Of a DNA stretch of 64,000 nt, positions 11,455 to 25,295 are shown piece after piece. Source of the stretch: Allium sativum (lineage: Eukaryota; Streptophyta; Magnoliopsida; Asparagales; Amaryllidaceae). How positions within the stretch are numbered: position 1 is the stretch's first letter; each line of letters starts with the position of its first letter. A program made the translations under genes and the position numbers. The notes beneath the pieces are model-generated. The model was not told where the DNA came from. It did no database searches and saw only the letters and a list, made by a program, of their open reading frames with translations. Location: positions 572,802,577-572,866,576 of the forward strand of contig CM060915.1 of assembly GCA_030737875.1 (NCBI GenBank). The letters are read 5' to 3'.

Positions 11455-12661
11455 ATGTCAAAGAATATGAGCAGCAAGAATATTAGAGGAAAAGCGAAGA
11501 TGATATCACAAAGAAATCTGAACCCGTGCAATTTTGTTCAAGAGCAGCAAGAGTTTCCAACGCAAACTTCGTATCAGCGCAACGAACATTCTAATTCAGG
11601 TACAATCCAGAACACTTCAAACTGTTAACTTCCGCAACAGAACTTCTACCATTCATAGAAAAATTCAAATCATTTTCAAAACTCTCAAGTTTCTGCCTAT
11701 GACCATAATCCCTCGTTTCAACAATAACATAGCAATCAACCTTATTCTTCTCTTAGTAGCAAACATCGATCACACTTTCCAAATACCTCTCCCATTATTT
11801 CCAGAAATTTAAACATGTTATATGGTGATAATAGTGTAGAAAATGACGTAATGCTAATTGATATAAATGAGATTCTCGAGTCATTTATTACTCTCTCGCC
11901 TGCAAAGGTTGCAAAAATGGTAAAATGGTCACCGGATGAACAAGCTGAATTAGCCTTTTGTTGGGTTGAGTGTTCCAAAGATAACTTGAAAGGCAAAAGT
12001 CAAACTGAAAGTTCGTTTTGGAATTCTTTTTGTAAATTATTCAATGGTCGAAGTCCATATAAGCCTCCAAGATCGGTTGACTCTTTGAAGCAGTCATGGA
12101 AGAGAATCAATTCAAGTTGCCAATGTTGGAAAGAGATAATGGCCGCATTGGATAGTACACAACAAAGTGGTGCAAACAAGATGGATTTGGTACTAAATTA
12201 TAATAAGGCTTTTCTATTTCTCTTGTTTTATGATATTTTCATTTACATTAATTAATGTTATGCAGCTTAGCAAAGTAAATGAAGTGTATATGTCCGAACA
12301 TAACAACCAACCTTTCAATTTGCTCAATTGCTATAACATATTTTCTTGGGAAGAAAATTGGAGCAAAGTGCAACAAGAGCATGCAACATAGAGATATATG
12401 CCACTTAGGCCAACCGATGAAGTTAGCCCCGGAAGCTTAAATTCAAAAAAAGACAACCCTTTTACAACCAGTTTAGGTGGAAGGCCACTTGGAAGGTACA
12501 AAGGGAATAAAAAGACCACGAAAGATTACAACTAGTATTACAAACAACTTAACGGACGTACAGCAGCTGCGGAGGAATCAAATAAGTAGTACGTGGAAAC
12601 AAGGGAAGCATTTAAAATAGAGGGAAAAGAGAGAGAACAGGAAAGACAATAACGACTAAAA
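11455..12661 (+). pseudogene. PIF/Harbinger ORF1 (Myb/SANT-like), N-terminal part
   Basis: The first ATG is at 11455. The reading frame is interrupted by stops and a frameshift near 11630, then a clean stretch 11815-12195 encodes a Myb/SANT-like (trihelix) domain: WSPDEQAELAFCWVECSKDN, FWNSFCKLFNG, LKQSWKRINSSCQCWKEIM. This is the DNA-binding ORF1 partner of plant PIF/Harbinger transposases. A likely intron runs from about 12189 (donor GGTACTA) to a TATGCAG acceptor near 12265. Beyond it NLLNCYNIFSWEENWSKVQQ and GRPLGRYKGNKK continue ORF1 with several stops. The gene is cut at 12661 by element 2, and its C-terminus resumes at 24784. Confidence 0.8.
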
Positions 12662-15600
12662 TGACCCGCCTTTTTGCTCGATTTTCGCCAGTAATTAAAC
12701 TAACTTAAATCGTTCATAGAGATGGATGGATATGGATACAACATATTTGAACACAAATAACAGAACTTCTTATTTTATTACAAAGTTTTACATCAGAGTT
12801 ACAAGGAATCAGAATATACCATAAGCTCAGCGGAAATAGAATTTGCTCTCAACGGAAGAAGTAAAACCAAAATAAAGCGCTAGCTCCAAATCTGAATTAA
12901 ACTTTGAAGACTAAACCTGTAACTAAACTACTAGCCGCCCATGGAAAAATTATGGGCATCCAGAGTTTAGGTGGGGAACAATAAACTCCAGGTCAGTCAT
13001 AGGACTGGTGTGAGAATTCAAAAAAAAAAATAGTTCTTATTTCGGGTTCATTTTAAAGTTAGGATAATTCACTGGGCTATGTCACTAACGCGGAACGGGT
13101 TTATTCCATGTGAATTCCCGTGCACAGAAATTCGCAATGACTTTGGAAAATGAAGCTATCATAAGCTCATCCCACATCACACAATGCAAACACACACCAG
13201 ATTGGCAAGTTTTGTCTTATGATAACCAAAAATACTTTAATACGTAAAATCCTCTTTTAATATTATCATTAATACATAGTGTCGAAAATCATTTCGCAAA
13301 TAAATATAAAATAATAGCCCCCATAACCCCAATTGGTTATATAGACATATAGGTACACAACCAAAACCGCATGGCTCGTATTGGAGATTGGATTTCCAAC
13401 ATGACAGTTCCTGACACGAAAGATCATTGGAGGACACGAAGCTAAGTATCTTCCAGTTAACATCCAGACAATGGACACCGAATACATAGCGCAAAAGTAT
13501 ATATATCTCAGATAACATCCAGACATCGGACACCGTATATACTTTATTCCCTCAGGTTTCAAGATAGATCTACCGCCGCAGCTTTCAAATTTCACTAAAG
13601 ATTATTTATACAACCTACCTCCAGTTTACCATCAAATCCGGGATGTGAGGTTCGTCGATGTCATGATATACACAAAGCTACGCTTCAATAAGCCGTGCTT
13701 TGATCATCACTACCTCGTTTCATAATTCGAGTATGCTACATTGACAATTCACGACATATCATTGACATACCCTCTAAGTTCATATGTCGTAGAGATGAGG
13801 ATAATATATTGCCACAAATCCGATATACATTAACGGAAATCAGTGCTATGCAGTCAATTTCAATGTTAGACACACAATCCATACAAGTTCGTTCTTGGCC
13901 TGAAAGGAACAATAACCCAAGAATATTCAAATATATTCAGATCTCATGCCACTTATAACCTCATACCAGGTGTATAGCCCGATCCGAGACATCAGCAATC
14001 ATTCTAAACAATTCGAATATATTCGTTCTTCACTTATTGATATCCAAGTCTTTAGTTTCTTTATAACGTCGTATTATTACTTGGAATGGTTTTCGGATCC
14101 ATATCCGATCCCGGACTTTCCAAGTAATAAGCGTATTTCAAAATAATAGTTGTGGACCATACGAGTTTGTCAATTCAAATCTCCTTTTCAAATATTGTCA
14201 TGTTACTTCAAACTAAGGTTGGATTTGTTCAATTCCCGAAAGTCCTATTATCATCTTAACCCCTTTTCGAAATTCAATGTTCATTTCCAACTTATGTTTT
14301 AAAAACCAATATCCATTTATTCATCGTTATCCCAAAACTACCAAATCTTTATTTGGATTTGAATTTCCATTTATGACACTTCAAATAATTAATATTTTCA
14401 AATATAAGATTAAATAGAATTTAGTCGACTTATATTTGATATTGATTCACAAACTCGGGCAAACACTATCATAATTTGGATATGAATAAGTTCGAATTTT
14501 TCTGATAGCATTCATCCGCTCCTGGAATTCCATATCAAATATCCAAAGACTAATTCTATCCAAAACGCATTTTTTTTAATTCAAACCACTCATATCTTAT
14601 TTATAATTTGAATAAATTTCATACCAATTCCATAATAATTAATGTTTTAAAATCTTCAAAATAATCATTTTCAAAGAAATGGTTAATATTAAAATCATTT
14701 ACATATTTAACTCAAATCACTTTTAAATAATCAAATATGATTTATCACAATTTTCAGGATTTTTAAATAATTTTTATAAGCCTATTTTATTCGATTTTTC
14801 ATTTGTGGTCGTCGAGCTACATTATAGCGACCTTTTAAACTTTTACTTTAAACATAACTTGAAAAACATACGTTGGAATTTGAAATTTTCTCTTTTATTC
14901 AAAAACCATTATAAATAAAAATCCGACGTTTTTCGTATCAGGTCAATTTGATTCAAAATGTTCAAGATATGATCATTTGAAATTTAAAATCGATATTATC
15001 GAATTGTCGCTGCGCGACGCGTTCGATTCACGCTAGATAACATTTTAAATAAAAATCGTTTAGTTCCTTTTTCCAAAATAACTTTCATTCCCATAAATTA
15101 GATTAAAACCCTATTTCACACCCCCTTTTTCCGAAATAATATTTTCATATTCCCAACTTAGTCCAAAATAACTTTAGTACAAACCCAACATTTTAAATTC
15201 CCAATTTTTTTTTCAAATCAAAAATCATACTTTATTTGAAACTCATTCGATTTTCTTATGAAATCAATTATCCGCATACAATCCATTATTTCAAATTTCA
15301 AATTTCTTCATGCTACCTTATATTGAATATTTAATGATAGTATTTCTAGAACTCGTTAAATCCTTTCCAAAAGAATTATTCCACATAATTATCATTTCAA
15401 GTACTAGGCTTTCATACCAAATTAATCGAATAAAAATAATATTTTATCCAAAGCTCTCTTTATTATTATTTTCAAAACCCATTATGAAATCAAGTGTTTA
15501 CAAAAGAATTTCTTATTCGAGTATAAAATTCAATACTTTATTTCTTTATAAATTTCAAAGCCCAACTTAATATTTTATTAACTTGTGAGCGTTCGAATTT

Positions 15601-17848
15601 GTTTTCCAAAACCTATTTCATCGCAGACGAATATTGTTTACTCAATTCGATTTCCAAACAAATTTTAGATTAATACTCCATTCCCAATTTTTAATGTAAT
15701 AATAATAATAATAAAATCGTCATTTAAATGGAACGAGAATTTGAATCGATTACCCATATAATTACACAGCTACGGTCTATGTGTGAATTCATGCAATCAG
15801 AATTAACAAATAATTTAACCAAATCAACACGCACAAATTTATCCATCACAACCACAACAATTAAAATAATCAATTAACTGTGTGCAAAGCATTACAGTCC
15901 ATAACGCTTAGTGTTTACGGTGTTTTTAACTGCATGAACATCCATCGAACAACCCGATCATTCATAACAACTTATGATCATTAACCAAATATTAAAATTA
16001 ATGACTAATTATAACTAATCGTAATAACTAATTAAAAAAAATAGAACTCTCACCAATATTTCTCTCTGAAATATCCACTGTCAAGATCCATATCAACCGA
16101 AATCAGCCTTACGGATGATCACATACTATCTTCCCGGTCGATGCTCTGAATCAACGTGACTCTGAACCAAAAGTATGTATATAATTTTTTTTAGAAGAAA
16201 GAATGGATGTGCTTTGGAAGAACCATAATATCGACACATGCCTCAGGTCCAGGCAATTGTGGCATTCTTTACTTCCTTTTCATTTTTTCACTTACACTTT
16301 TTTTTAATAATAAAAAGGGCGGACTGATTTTCAAGAAGGAGAGAGGATGACACATGCATGGGAAAGAAGAGGCAAGGCCAGGGTGGAAAGATGTGGAGCT
16401 GAGATGCTTTGGTAGAGGAAATGGCAAAACGTACTCTTTGGAGGAAAGGAAAACAAAGTGGAGCAACGGTTGAGGTGCCAACAGGAGATGACAATGGAAA
16501 GAAGTGACAAGCTAAATTAAAAGGAAAGGAGGAGGCTCGGTTTAAGGAGATCAAGGGGAGAGTGGAGGAGAGCTAATGCTGGCAACGACCGGCGCACTAG
16601 AGGCGGAATTAAAGGATACAAGGGGAAGAGTTGCTGAAAAAATGTGGAGTTGGGTAAACTAAAACCGGCGCAACTGTGATGGAGGGAAGGTGAGGTTTGC
16701 AATGGGGCTTGGCGGTAGACTGATCGTGTAAAAAAGGATGAGGAGAAGTTGTTCGATGCAACATTTACTAGGTGGAGAAAGTCTTCTTTTTTTCTCTAAT
16801 TAGAAATGGCGGAAAGTAATGTAGGGAGGGGAGAAGTTTGCATGATAATCTTTAAACGGTGAAAAGAGGAGATGGACAATTAACTAGCACGTGGAAATCC
16901 TGTATTACACTTGTCTCACTTCCTCATCTCTGCGTGCCACTTTTTAGGATACCTTTTTCAAAAATATAAAATTTCTGCGATGCGTCTCAATTTGGGGAAA
17001 AGGTTTAAATTCTAGCTGTAACCTTTGATCAATTTACATTACGCGCTAACCCCGTTTTATTAGGCTGGTGACCGGTAATATATCTTGCTATTCTCTTTTT
17101 TATAATTAGATAGGGAATAATCACAACTAACAATTAAATTGTGTACAACAACGTACCACAACCCCAAAATAGAAATAAAACAGACCGGTTGATTGATTCT
17201 GTAATGTGTCAAAGGTGACCACGGTTACCCTAAAATACGTTAGCAAAATATATGCTTATTTTTCAAATTAAAAATTATAATAAAATTCTATAAAAAAATT
17301 TAAAACTGCGCGTATAGAATCTGAACGATAAATTTAAACCAATATATAATTATAATTTATATTCGAAATTTGATCGTTTCAGCAACTCCATGATCAACCG
17401 TTAAAACCATTGGATTAACAACGAACTGTTTTTGCAAAATGAACATTGTTTAACTAAATTAATTTCTACCATGTTTTAAAATAATATTATTGTCTTAAAA
17501 TTTTACATTTGACCAAAACACTTAATAATCTTTATAAAAAATTTACACATACAACATTATAAATCTTAATATTTTTTTTTTGTAAAATCTTATGTATTAT
17601 ATTAAATAATATTTGAATGAATTATATAAAATAATCACTTATTGAATCTTATATATGTTAAACCCAATCTTAAAATAAGTTTTCTTTTTCATAGTCATAT
17701 TTATAAACTAGAACAAAATATTCATTTAAACTAATATATAAAAAATTTTGTAATCATAATTGTGTTTGTACTATATTAAAATCAATTTATATTCAGGAAA
17801 TTAAACCAAATTTCATATATCAAAACATTGAAATCTTGGATCTTTACA
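12662..17848 (-). repeat. Inverted left LTR of element 2
   Basis: This LTR is 5.19 kb. It reads on the minus strand from TGTAAAGATCCAAGATTTC (ending at 17848) to GGCGGGTCA at 12662. It is the full-length reverse complement of 19526-24783 with clear divergence (substitutions and small indels), so it is old. Short frames inside (for example near 13.3 and 16.4 kb) are not conserved as proteins between the copies. A splice-donor-like GGTGAGAG near 16054 and an acceptor-like TTACAG near 12917 (minus strand) match positions in the other giant LTRs. Confidence 0.8.
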
Positions 17849-19525
17849 ATTATACAAAGCTATGAGGTACAACATATTTGAACAAAGGATAGGACTCATC
17901 ATAGTTGTAATGTCTCATTAGAGATAGGGTTAGAAATGTCCTAGAATGATACTTTGGAGTATTATGTTTGAGAGAGCGTATGTTGAAGATATAAATTATT
18001 TTTGAAACTAAGCAAATAATTTTAAAAAGTGTGATTATTTTGAAGTATAATAAGGGTTTTGAGTATATTATCGACGTTGAGACTGGACTATCGAGTATAT
18101 AAGGATTTGGAATATACGCCTAACTAACGTATATACAAAGTCCAAAATGTATTAGATAGATATAGAATCACACTCCAGTCATTGAAGATGATTCTGTTGA
18201 TGACTGCAGCATCATCAGTATTTACTTTCGAGTTTCGAAAGTGGGACGACTATATGATTCCGATTAAAACGTCAAGAAGTACTTAAAACCATTTGATAAG
18301 TGTTTGAAATAGCTTGGATCAATTTTAATTAAACGTTTCGATAAATAAATATGAAATGAAATAGATAAGCAAAATTGAATAAATGATGTATTCCTTGTCT
18401 GTAAAATATAAATTGAATTCGTAAATGAATAAAATATAAACAGTAATGAACCTTTGAAAATAGTTCTACTTATTCGTTCGTTGGTGTTTTGTTTTCCTTT
18501 CCCCATCGTCATCTTTTGCTTATCGTTACCTACTCGACATATTAGTGATGGTCCGACCTATCCCTGAACCCTCCCTTTTCGTTCTACTTCGACCAATCTA
18601 ACGGAAAGTTGTTAATAACATAGTTTTGGATTTGAAAATAAGTATTTTAAATTATCTCTTTAAATTTGTATAAAGTACAAATGAATTTCAAAGTATTGAA
18701 TTTATCCAACATACTATTTTGCAAGGATTCGAAATTTATTTTCCTGAAAACTTGATATGGAATATATATTAAAATGGTTATAAAAGCCTTTGATTTTGGA
18801 TATTTGAAAATGTGAATAAGTACAATATCTGATTTAAGTTAAATTAAAATAATTGAATTCTATTTTTATTATCAAATAGAATTGATTCTCCGATTATTAG
18901 GAATGTGAAAATAGTTTACAAAGTGCTTTATGAACTAAGAAATTTCAACGACTTGAATCTCGAGATTTTGAAGGATATGAAGATAAATATATATCTAAGA
19001 GTATTTGTAAACTATTATTATTGCGTAATAATTTATGACTTCGGGATATGAAATGAAATTATTTGTTACCAAGATTCGATTAACCCATGACTAAAGAAAT
19101 GTATGACCTCGGGAGAGACATTATTTATTTATATCGGTATGCGCATAGGTCGTGCCTAGTGGCTTTTTCATTGGGAGAAACCTCTTGACTTGGGACGTAA
19201 ATTTTTATTGTAGAATATTTGAAATTTTCAAAATGATTTTGCTTTTGAAATCCTGAATCAAGTATGATTCGATATAAAATGATATTATAGTATTTCGCAT
19301 GTTTTGAAAATAAAACTGGGATTTCGAGTCAAAGAAATCACTTTGATTTCAAGTTTATTTGTAATTAGATTTTGATAAAAATAGTTTGATGAGGTTTAAA
19401 TTCTATTGTTTATTTTATTTATCTAAATGTAGTACTAGTATAAGTGTTGTTAAATATATATATATATATAGGTATAATTTTACCGATCTCTCCTTTTCGA
19501 GGACGAAAAGTTAAGAGGGGGAGAT
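17849..19525 (+). mobile_element. Non-coding interior of element 2
   Basis: The interior is 1.68 kb. Its start (ATTATACAAAGC, 17849-17860) looks like a decayed primer site. Bases ~17905-18260 are homologous to the interior of element B read on its minus strand (for example TCATTAGAGATAGGG, CTATCGAGTATATAAGGATT, GAATCACACTCCAGTC). This shows the interior is plus-oriented and that only the left LTR is reversed. It ends in a polypurine tract at 19498-19525. Nothing in it codes for Gag or Pol. Confidence 0.7.
19498..19525 (+). other. Polypurine tract of element 2
   Basis: GAGGACGAAAAG followed by AAGAGGGGGAGA directly precedes the right LTR start TGTAACGCTCC. No such tract borders the inverted left LTR. 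Confidence 0.75.
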
Positions 19526-22500
19526 TGTAACGCTCCAAGATTTCAATGTTTTGTTATATGAAGTTTCGTTGAATTTCCTGAATATAAATTGAATTTAATA
19601 TAGTACAAATACAGGTATTGATTAAAAAAAACTTTATATATATTAGTTTAAATAAATATTTTGTTCTAGTTTATAAATATGAATGTGAATAAGAAAACTT
19701 ATTTTAGGATTGGGTTTAATGTATATAAGATTCAGTAAGTGATTATTTTATATAATTCATTCAAATGTTATTTAATATAATACATAAGATTTTACAATTT
19801 TTTTACTAAGATTTATAATGTTATTTGTATAAATTTTATAAAGGTTGTTAAGTGTTTTGGTCGAATGTAAAAATTTAAGACAATAATATTACTTTAAAAC
19901 ATGTTAGAAATTAATTTAGTTAAACAATGTTCGTTTTGCAAAAACAGTTTGTTGTTAATCGAATGGTTTTAACGGTTGGTCATGGAGTTGCTGAAATGAT
20001 CATAATTCGAATATAAATTATAATTGTATATCGGTTTAAATTTATTGTTTAGTTTCTATACGCGCAGTTTTAAAATATTTTATAGAAGTTTATTATAATT
20101 TTTAATTTGGAAAATAAGCATATATTTTGCTAACGTATTTTAGGGTAACCGTGATCGCCTTTGACACATTACAGAATCAATCAACCGGTCTGTTTTATTT
20201 CTGTTTTGGGGCTGTCGTACGTTGTTGTACACCATTTAATTGTTAGTTGTGTTTATTCCCTATCTAATTATAAAAAAAGAGAATAGCAAGATATATTTCT
20301 GGTCACCAGCCTAATAAAACGGGGTTAGCGCGTACTGTAAATTGATCAAAGGTTACAACTAGAACTTAAACCTTTTCCCCAATCTGAGACGCATCACGGA
20401 AATTTTATAATTTTTAAAAAGGTATCCTAAAACGTGGCACGCAGAGATGAGGGAGTGGGACAAGTGTAATACAGGATTTCCACGTGTTAGTTAATTGTCC
20501 ATCACCTATTTCCACTGTTTAAAGATTATTATGCAAACTTCTACCCTCCCTACATTACTTTCCGCCATTTCTAATTAGAGAAAAAAAAGACTTTCTCCAA
20601 CCAATAAATGGCGCATCAAACAACTTCTCCTCATCCATGGTTACACGATCAGTCCACCGCCAAGCCCCACTGCAAACATCACCTTTGCTTCATCAAAGTT
20701 GCGCCAGTTTTAATTTACCCAACTCCGCTTTTTTTTCCCAGCAACTCTTCCCCTTGATTCTTTAAATCCGCCTCCAGTGCGCCGGCCGTTGCCAACATCA
20801 GCTCTCCTCCACTCTCCCCTTGATCTCCTTAAACCGAGCCTCCTCCTCTCCTTTTAATTTAGTCTATCACCTATTTCCATTGTCATCTCCAGTCGGCACA
20901 TCAACAATTGCTCCACTTTTTTTGCTTTCCTCCAAAGAGTATGTTCTGCCATTTCCTCTACCAAAGCATCGCAGCTCCACGTCTATCTACCCTGGCCTCG
21001 CCTCTTCTTTCCCATGCGCATGCCATTATCTCTTCTTCCTGAAAATCAGTCCGCCCTTTTTATTATTAAAAAAAAGAGCAAGTGAAAAAATGAAAAGGAA
21101 GTAGAGAATGCCACAATTGCCTGGACTTGAAGCATGTTGCATGCGCAAGCATGCATGACGTTGATATTATGGTTCTCCCAAAGCACATTAATGCTTTCTT
21201 CTAAAAAAAATTTATATACATACTTTTGGTTCAGAGTCGCGTTGATTCAGAGCGTAAACCGGGAAGAGAGTATGTGATCATTCGTAAGGCTGATTTCGAT
21301 TGATATGGATCTTGACGGTGGATATTTCGAAGATCAATACTGGTGAGAGTTCTAACTTATTTTTTTTTGAATTAGTTATTACGGTTAATTATAATTAGTC
21401 ATAAATTTTAATATTTGGTTAATGATCATAAGTTGTTATGAATGATTGGGTTGTTCGATGGATGTTCATCCAGTTAAAAACACTGTAAACACTAAGCGTT
21501 ATGGACTATAACGCTCTACGCACAGTTAATTTATTATTTTAATTGTTGTAGTTGTGATGGATGAATTTGTGCTTGTCTATTTGGTTAAATTATTTGGTTA
21601 ATTCTGATTTCATGAATTCACACATATACCGTAGCTGTGTAATTATATCGGTAATCGATTTAAATTCTCCTCCCATTTAAATGAAGATTTTATTATTATT
21701 ACAATAAAAATTGGGAATGGAGTTTTAATCTAAAATTCGTTTGGAAATCGAATTAAGTTAACAATATTTATCTGGGATGAAATAAGTTTTGAAAAACGAA
21801 TTCAAACGCCCATAAGTTAATGAAATATTAAGTTGGTCTTTGAAATTTATAAAGAAATAAAGTATTGAATTTTATACTCGAATAAGAAATTCTTTTGTAA
21901 ACACTTGATTTCATAATGGGTTTTGAAAATTATAATCAAGAGAGCTTTGGATAAAATATTATTTTTATTCGATTAATTTGGAATGGAAGCCAAGTACTTG
22001 AAATGATAATTATTTGGAATAATTCTTTTGGAAAGGATTTAATGAGTTTTAGAAATACTATCATTAAATATTCAATTTAAGGTAGCATGAAGAAATTTGA
22101 AATTTGAAATAATGGATTGTATGCGAATAATTGATTTCATAAGAAAATCGAATGAGTTTCAAATAAAATATTATTTTTGATTTGAAAAGAAAATTTGGGA
22201 ATATAAAATGTTGGGTTGGTAGTAAAGTTATTTTAGACTAAGTTGGGAATATGAAAATATTATTTAAGAAAAAGGGGGTGTGAAATAAGGTTTAATCTAA
22301 GTTATTGGAATGAAAGTTATTTTGGAAAAAGGAATAAACGATTTTTATTTAAAATGTTATCTAGCGTGAATCGAATGCGTCGCACAGCGACAGTTCGATA
22401 GTATCGATTTTAAATTTCAAATGATCATATCTTGACCGTTTTGAATCAAATTGACTTGATACGAAAAACGTCAGATTTTTATTTATAATGGTTTTTGAAT

Positions 22501-24783
22501 AAAAGAGAAAATTTCAAATTCCATCATATGGTTTTCAAGTTATGTTTAAAATAAAATTTGAAAAGGTCGCTATAAGTGCAGCTCGATTATCGTAAATGAA
22601 AAATCAAATAAAATAGGCTTATAAAAATTATTTAAAAACCCGAAAATTGTGATAAATTATATTTGATTATTTAAAAGTGATTTGAGTTAAATTTGTGAAT
22701 GATTTTAATATTAACCATTTCTTTGAAAATGATTATTCTGAAAATTTTAAAACATGAATTATTATGGAAAAAGAATTTGTTAAACATGTAGTATAATTTC
22801 AAATAATTTATAATGGTTGGTATGATATTTATTCAAATTATAAATAAGATATGAGAAGTTTGAATAAAAAAATGAGTTTTGGATAGAGTTAGTCTTCGGA
22901 TATTCGATATGGAATTCCAGGAGCGGACGACACTATCAGAAAAATTAGAACATGTTCATATCCAAATTATGATAGTGTTTGCCCGAGTTTGTGAATCAGT
23001 ATCAAATATAAGTCGACTAAATTCAATTTAATCTTATATTTGAAAATATTAATTATTTGAAATGTCATAAATGGAAATTCAAGTCCAAATAAAGATTTGG
23101 TAGTTTCGGGATAACGATGAATAAATGAATTTTGGTTTTTGAAATATAAGTTGGAAATGAACATTGAATTTTGAAAAGGGGTTAAGATGATAACAGGACT
23201 TTCGGGAATTGAACAAATCCAACCTTAGTTTGAAGTAAAGTGACAATATTTGGGAAGGAGATTTGAATTGAGAAACTCGGATGGTCCATTGCTATTATTT
23301 TGAAATACGCTTATTACTTGGAAAGCCCGGGATCAGATATGGATCCGAAAACCATTCCAAGTAATAATATGATGTTATAAAGAAACTAAAGACTTGGATA
23401 TCGATAAGTGAAGACCGAATATATTCGAATTGTTTAGATTGATTGCTGATGTCTCAGATCGGGCTATACACCTGGTACGAGGTTATAAGTGGCATGAGAT
23501 CTGAATATATTTGAATATTCTCGGGTTGTTGTTCCTTTCAGGCCCAGAACGAACTTGTATGGATTGTATGTCTGACATTGAAATTGACTGCATAGCACTG
23601 ATTTCCGTTAATATACGTTGGATTTGTGGTAATATATTATCCTCATCTCTAAGTCATATGAACTTAGAGGGTATGTCAGTGATATGTCGTGAATTGTCAA
23701 TGTGGCATACTCGAGTTATGAAACGAGCTGGTGATGATCAAAGCACAGCTTATTGAAGCGTAGCTTTGTGTATATCGTGACATCGACGAACCTCATACCT
23801 CGGATTTGATGGTAAACTGGCGGTTAGGTTGTATAAATAATCTTTGGTGAAATTCGAAAGCTGCGGCGGTAGATCTACCTTGAAACCTAAGGGAATAAAG
23901 TATATACGGTATCGGATGTCTGGATGTTACATGAGATATATACTTTTGTGCTATGTATTTGGTGTCCATTGTCTGGATGTTAACTAGAAGATACTTAGCT
24001 TTGTGTCCTCCAATGATCTTTCGTGTCAGGAACCATCATGTTGGAAATCCAATCTCCAACACGAGCCATGCGATTTTGGTTGTGTACCTATACGTCAATA
24101 TAACCAATTGGGGTTATGAGGGCTATGATTTTATATTTATTTGCGAAATGATTTTTTGACACTATGTACTAATGATAATATTAAAAGAGGATTTTACGAT
24201 TAAAGCATTTTTGGTTATCATAAGACAAAACTCGCCCATCTGGTATGCATTTTCATTGTGTGATGTGGGACGAGCTTATGATAGCTTCATTTTCCAAAGT
24301 CATTGCGAATTTCTGTGCATGGGAATTCACATGGAATAAACCCGTTCCGCATTAGCGGCGTGGCCCAACGAATTATCCCAACTTTAAAATGAACCCGAAA
24401 TAAAAACTTTTTTTTTCTTCGAATTCTCACACCAGTCCCACGACTGACCTGGAGTTTATTGTTCCCCACCAAAACTCTGGGTGCCCATAATTTTTGCATG
24501 GGCAGCTAGTAGTTTAGTTGCAGGTTTAGTCTTTAGAGTTGAATTCAGACTTGGAGCTAGCGCTTTAATTTGGTTTTCCTTCTTCCGTTGAGAGCAAATT
24601 CTATTTCCGCTGAGCTTATGGTATACTCTGATTCCTTGTAACTCTGATGTAAAATTTCGTAACAAAATAAAAAGTTCTGTCATTTGTGTTCACATGTGTT
24701 GTATCTATATCTGTCCGTCTCTATGCAGGATTTAAGTTGGTTTAATTACCGGCGAAAATCGAGCAAAAAGGTGGGTCGTTACA
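19526..24783 (+). repeat. Right LTR of element 2
   Basis: This LTR is 5.26 kb and runs from TGTAACGCTCCAAG to GGTGGGTCGTTACA. It contains the conserved modules of this family: a donor-like CTGGTGAGAG at 21341, GACTGACCTGGAGTTTATTG near 24443, and GGCAGCTAGTAGTTTAGTTG followed by CAG at 24501-24523. No supported gene is present. The 94-codon frame at 20820 has a counterpart in the inverted copy, but it loses frame midway. Confidence 0.8.
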
Positions 24784-24965
24784 TATAAGAAGAACTTCAA
24801 CAAATGAGAATCAATGAACTGGAGTTACGAAAATAGGAGTTAGCTTGACAACAACGTGGAGATGATTTTGCTCTTATGAGTGTCAAGCTAGATGATCTAA
24901 ATCCAATGCAAAGGAGGTATATGGAAAAGCAACTTGAAGAGTTTCAGAGACGTAACGTAGATTAG
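24784..24965 (+). pseudogene. PIF/Harbinger ORF1, C-terminal end
   Basis: Directly after element 2 the frame resumes with EELQQMRINELELR, then FALMSVKLDDLNPMQRRYME and FQRRN, stopping at 24963-24965. This coiled, Glu/Arg-rich tail ends the ORF1 whose Myb-like domain is at 11815-12195. One internal stop (in ELELRK*ELA) adds to the decay. Confidence 0.7.
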
Positions 24966-25295
24966 CCCGTGTCATTGTTCGAGCATGTTGCAGTTTCATT
25001 TTAGTTGAGTTATAGACATTGTTGTTGTTTTAGTTTTTTAATTCAGGCGTTTTAATTCAGGTTTTTAATTAAGTTTTATTAGCAATTGTACTAGTAGTTG
25101 CACTTTTAAAAGTTGAATGAAAATTCAGTTGTAGCCATTATAAAAATTGTCATAATGAACCATGATTGAGAGTAGAGTTTACATTAGAAAAAACATACAA
25201 TCATTAATTTAAAATAAAACAGATATTACCCATACGTACTGACACTAAAACTAACATATTAAGGCTTTGATTCTAAACATTAAGTAATTAATTAA
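24966..25295. other. Non-coding gap between convergent PIF genes
   Basis: This is about 330 AT-rich bases between the ORF1 stop (+) and the transposase stop (-). I see no further motif. Confidence 0.5.

Larger units (their letters stand above)
12662..24783 (+). mobile_element. Giant-LTR element 2 with LTRs in inverted orientation
   Basis: A minus-oriented LTR (12662-17848), a plus-oriented interior (17849-19525) and a plus-oriented LTR (19526-24783) form one insertion inside PIF ORF1. The two LTRs are reverse complements over their full length: end to end near 12662/24783, in the middle near 13930/23500, 15900/21500 and 17000/20300, and at 17848/19526. Flanks TAAAA (12657-12661) and TATAA (24784-24788) are near-identical five-base duplications, supporting a single insertion. 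Normal LTR elements have direct LTRs. Here both outer ends are LTR 3' (CA) ends. No protein-coding capacity is seen. Confidence 0.8.

Noticed and set aside
13237..13595. Overlapping Cys/Tyr-rich frames in the inverted LTR of element 2 and their counterparts at 23511-24159
   Set aside because: The two LTR copies keep similar DNA but break the frames differently, and nothing resembles a known domain.
16288..16554. A frame starting MISLNRASS in both LTRs of element 2 (16288-16554 minus, 20820-21104 plus)
   Set aside because: The first ~35 residues correspond, then the frames diverge by indels. It probably reflects shared pyrimidine-rich leader DNA.
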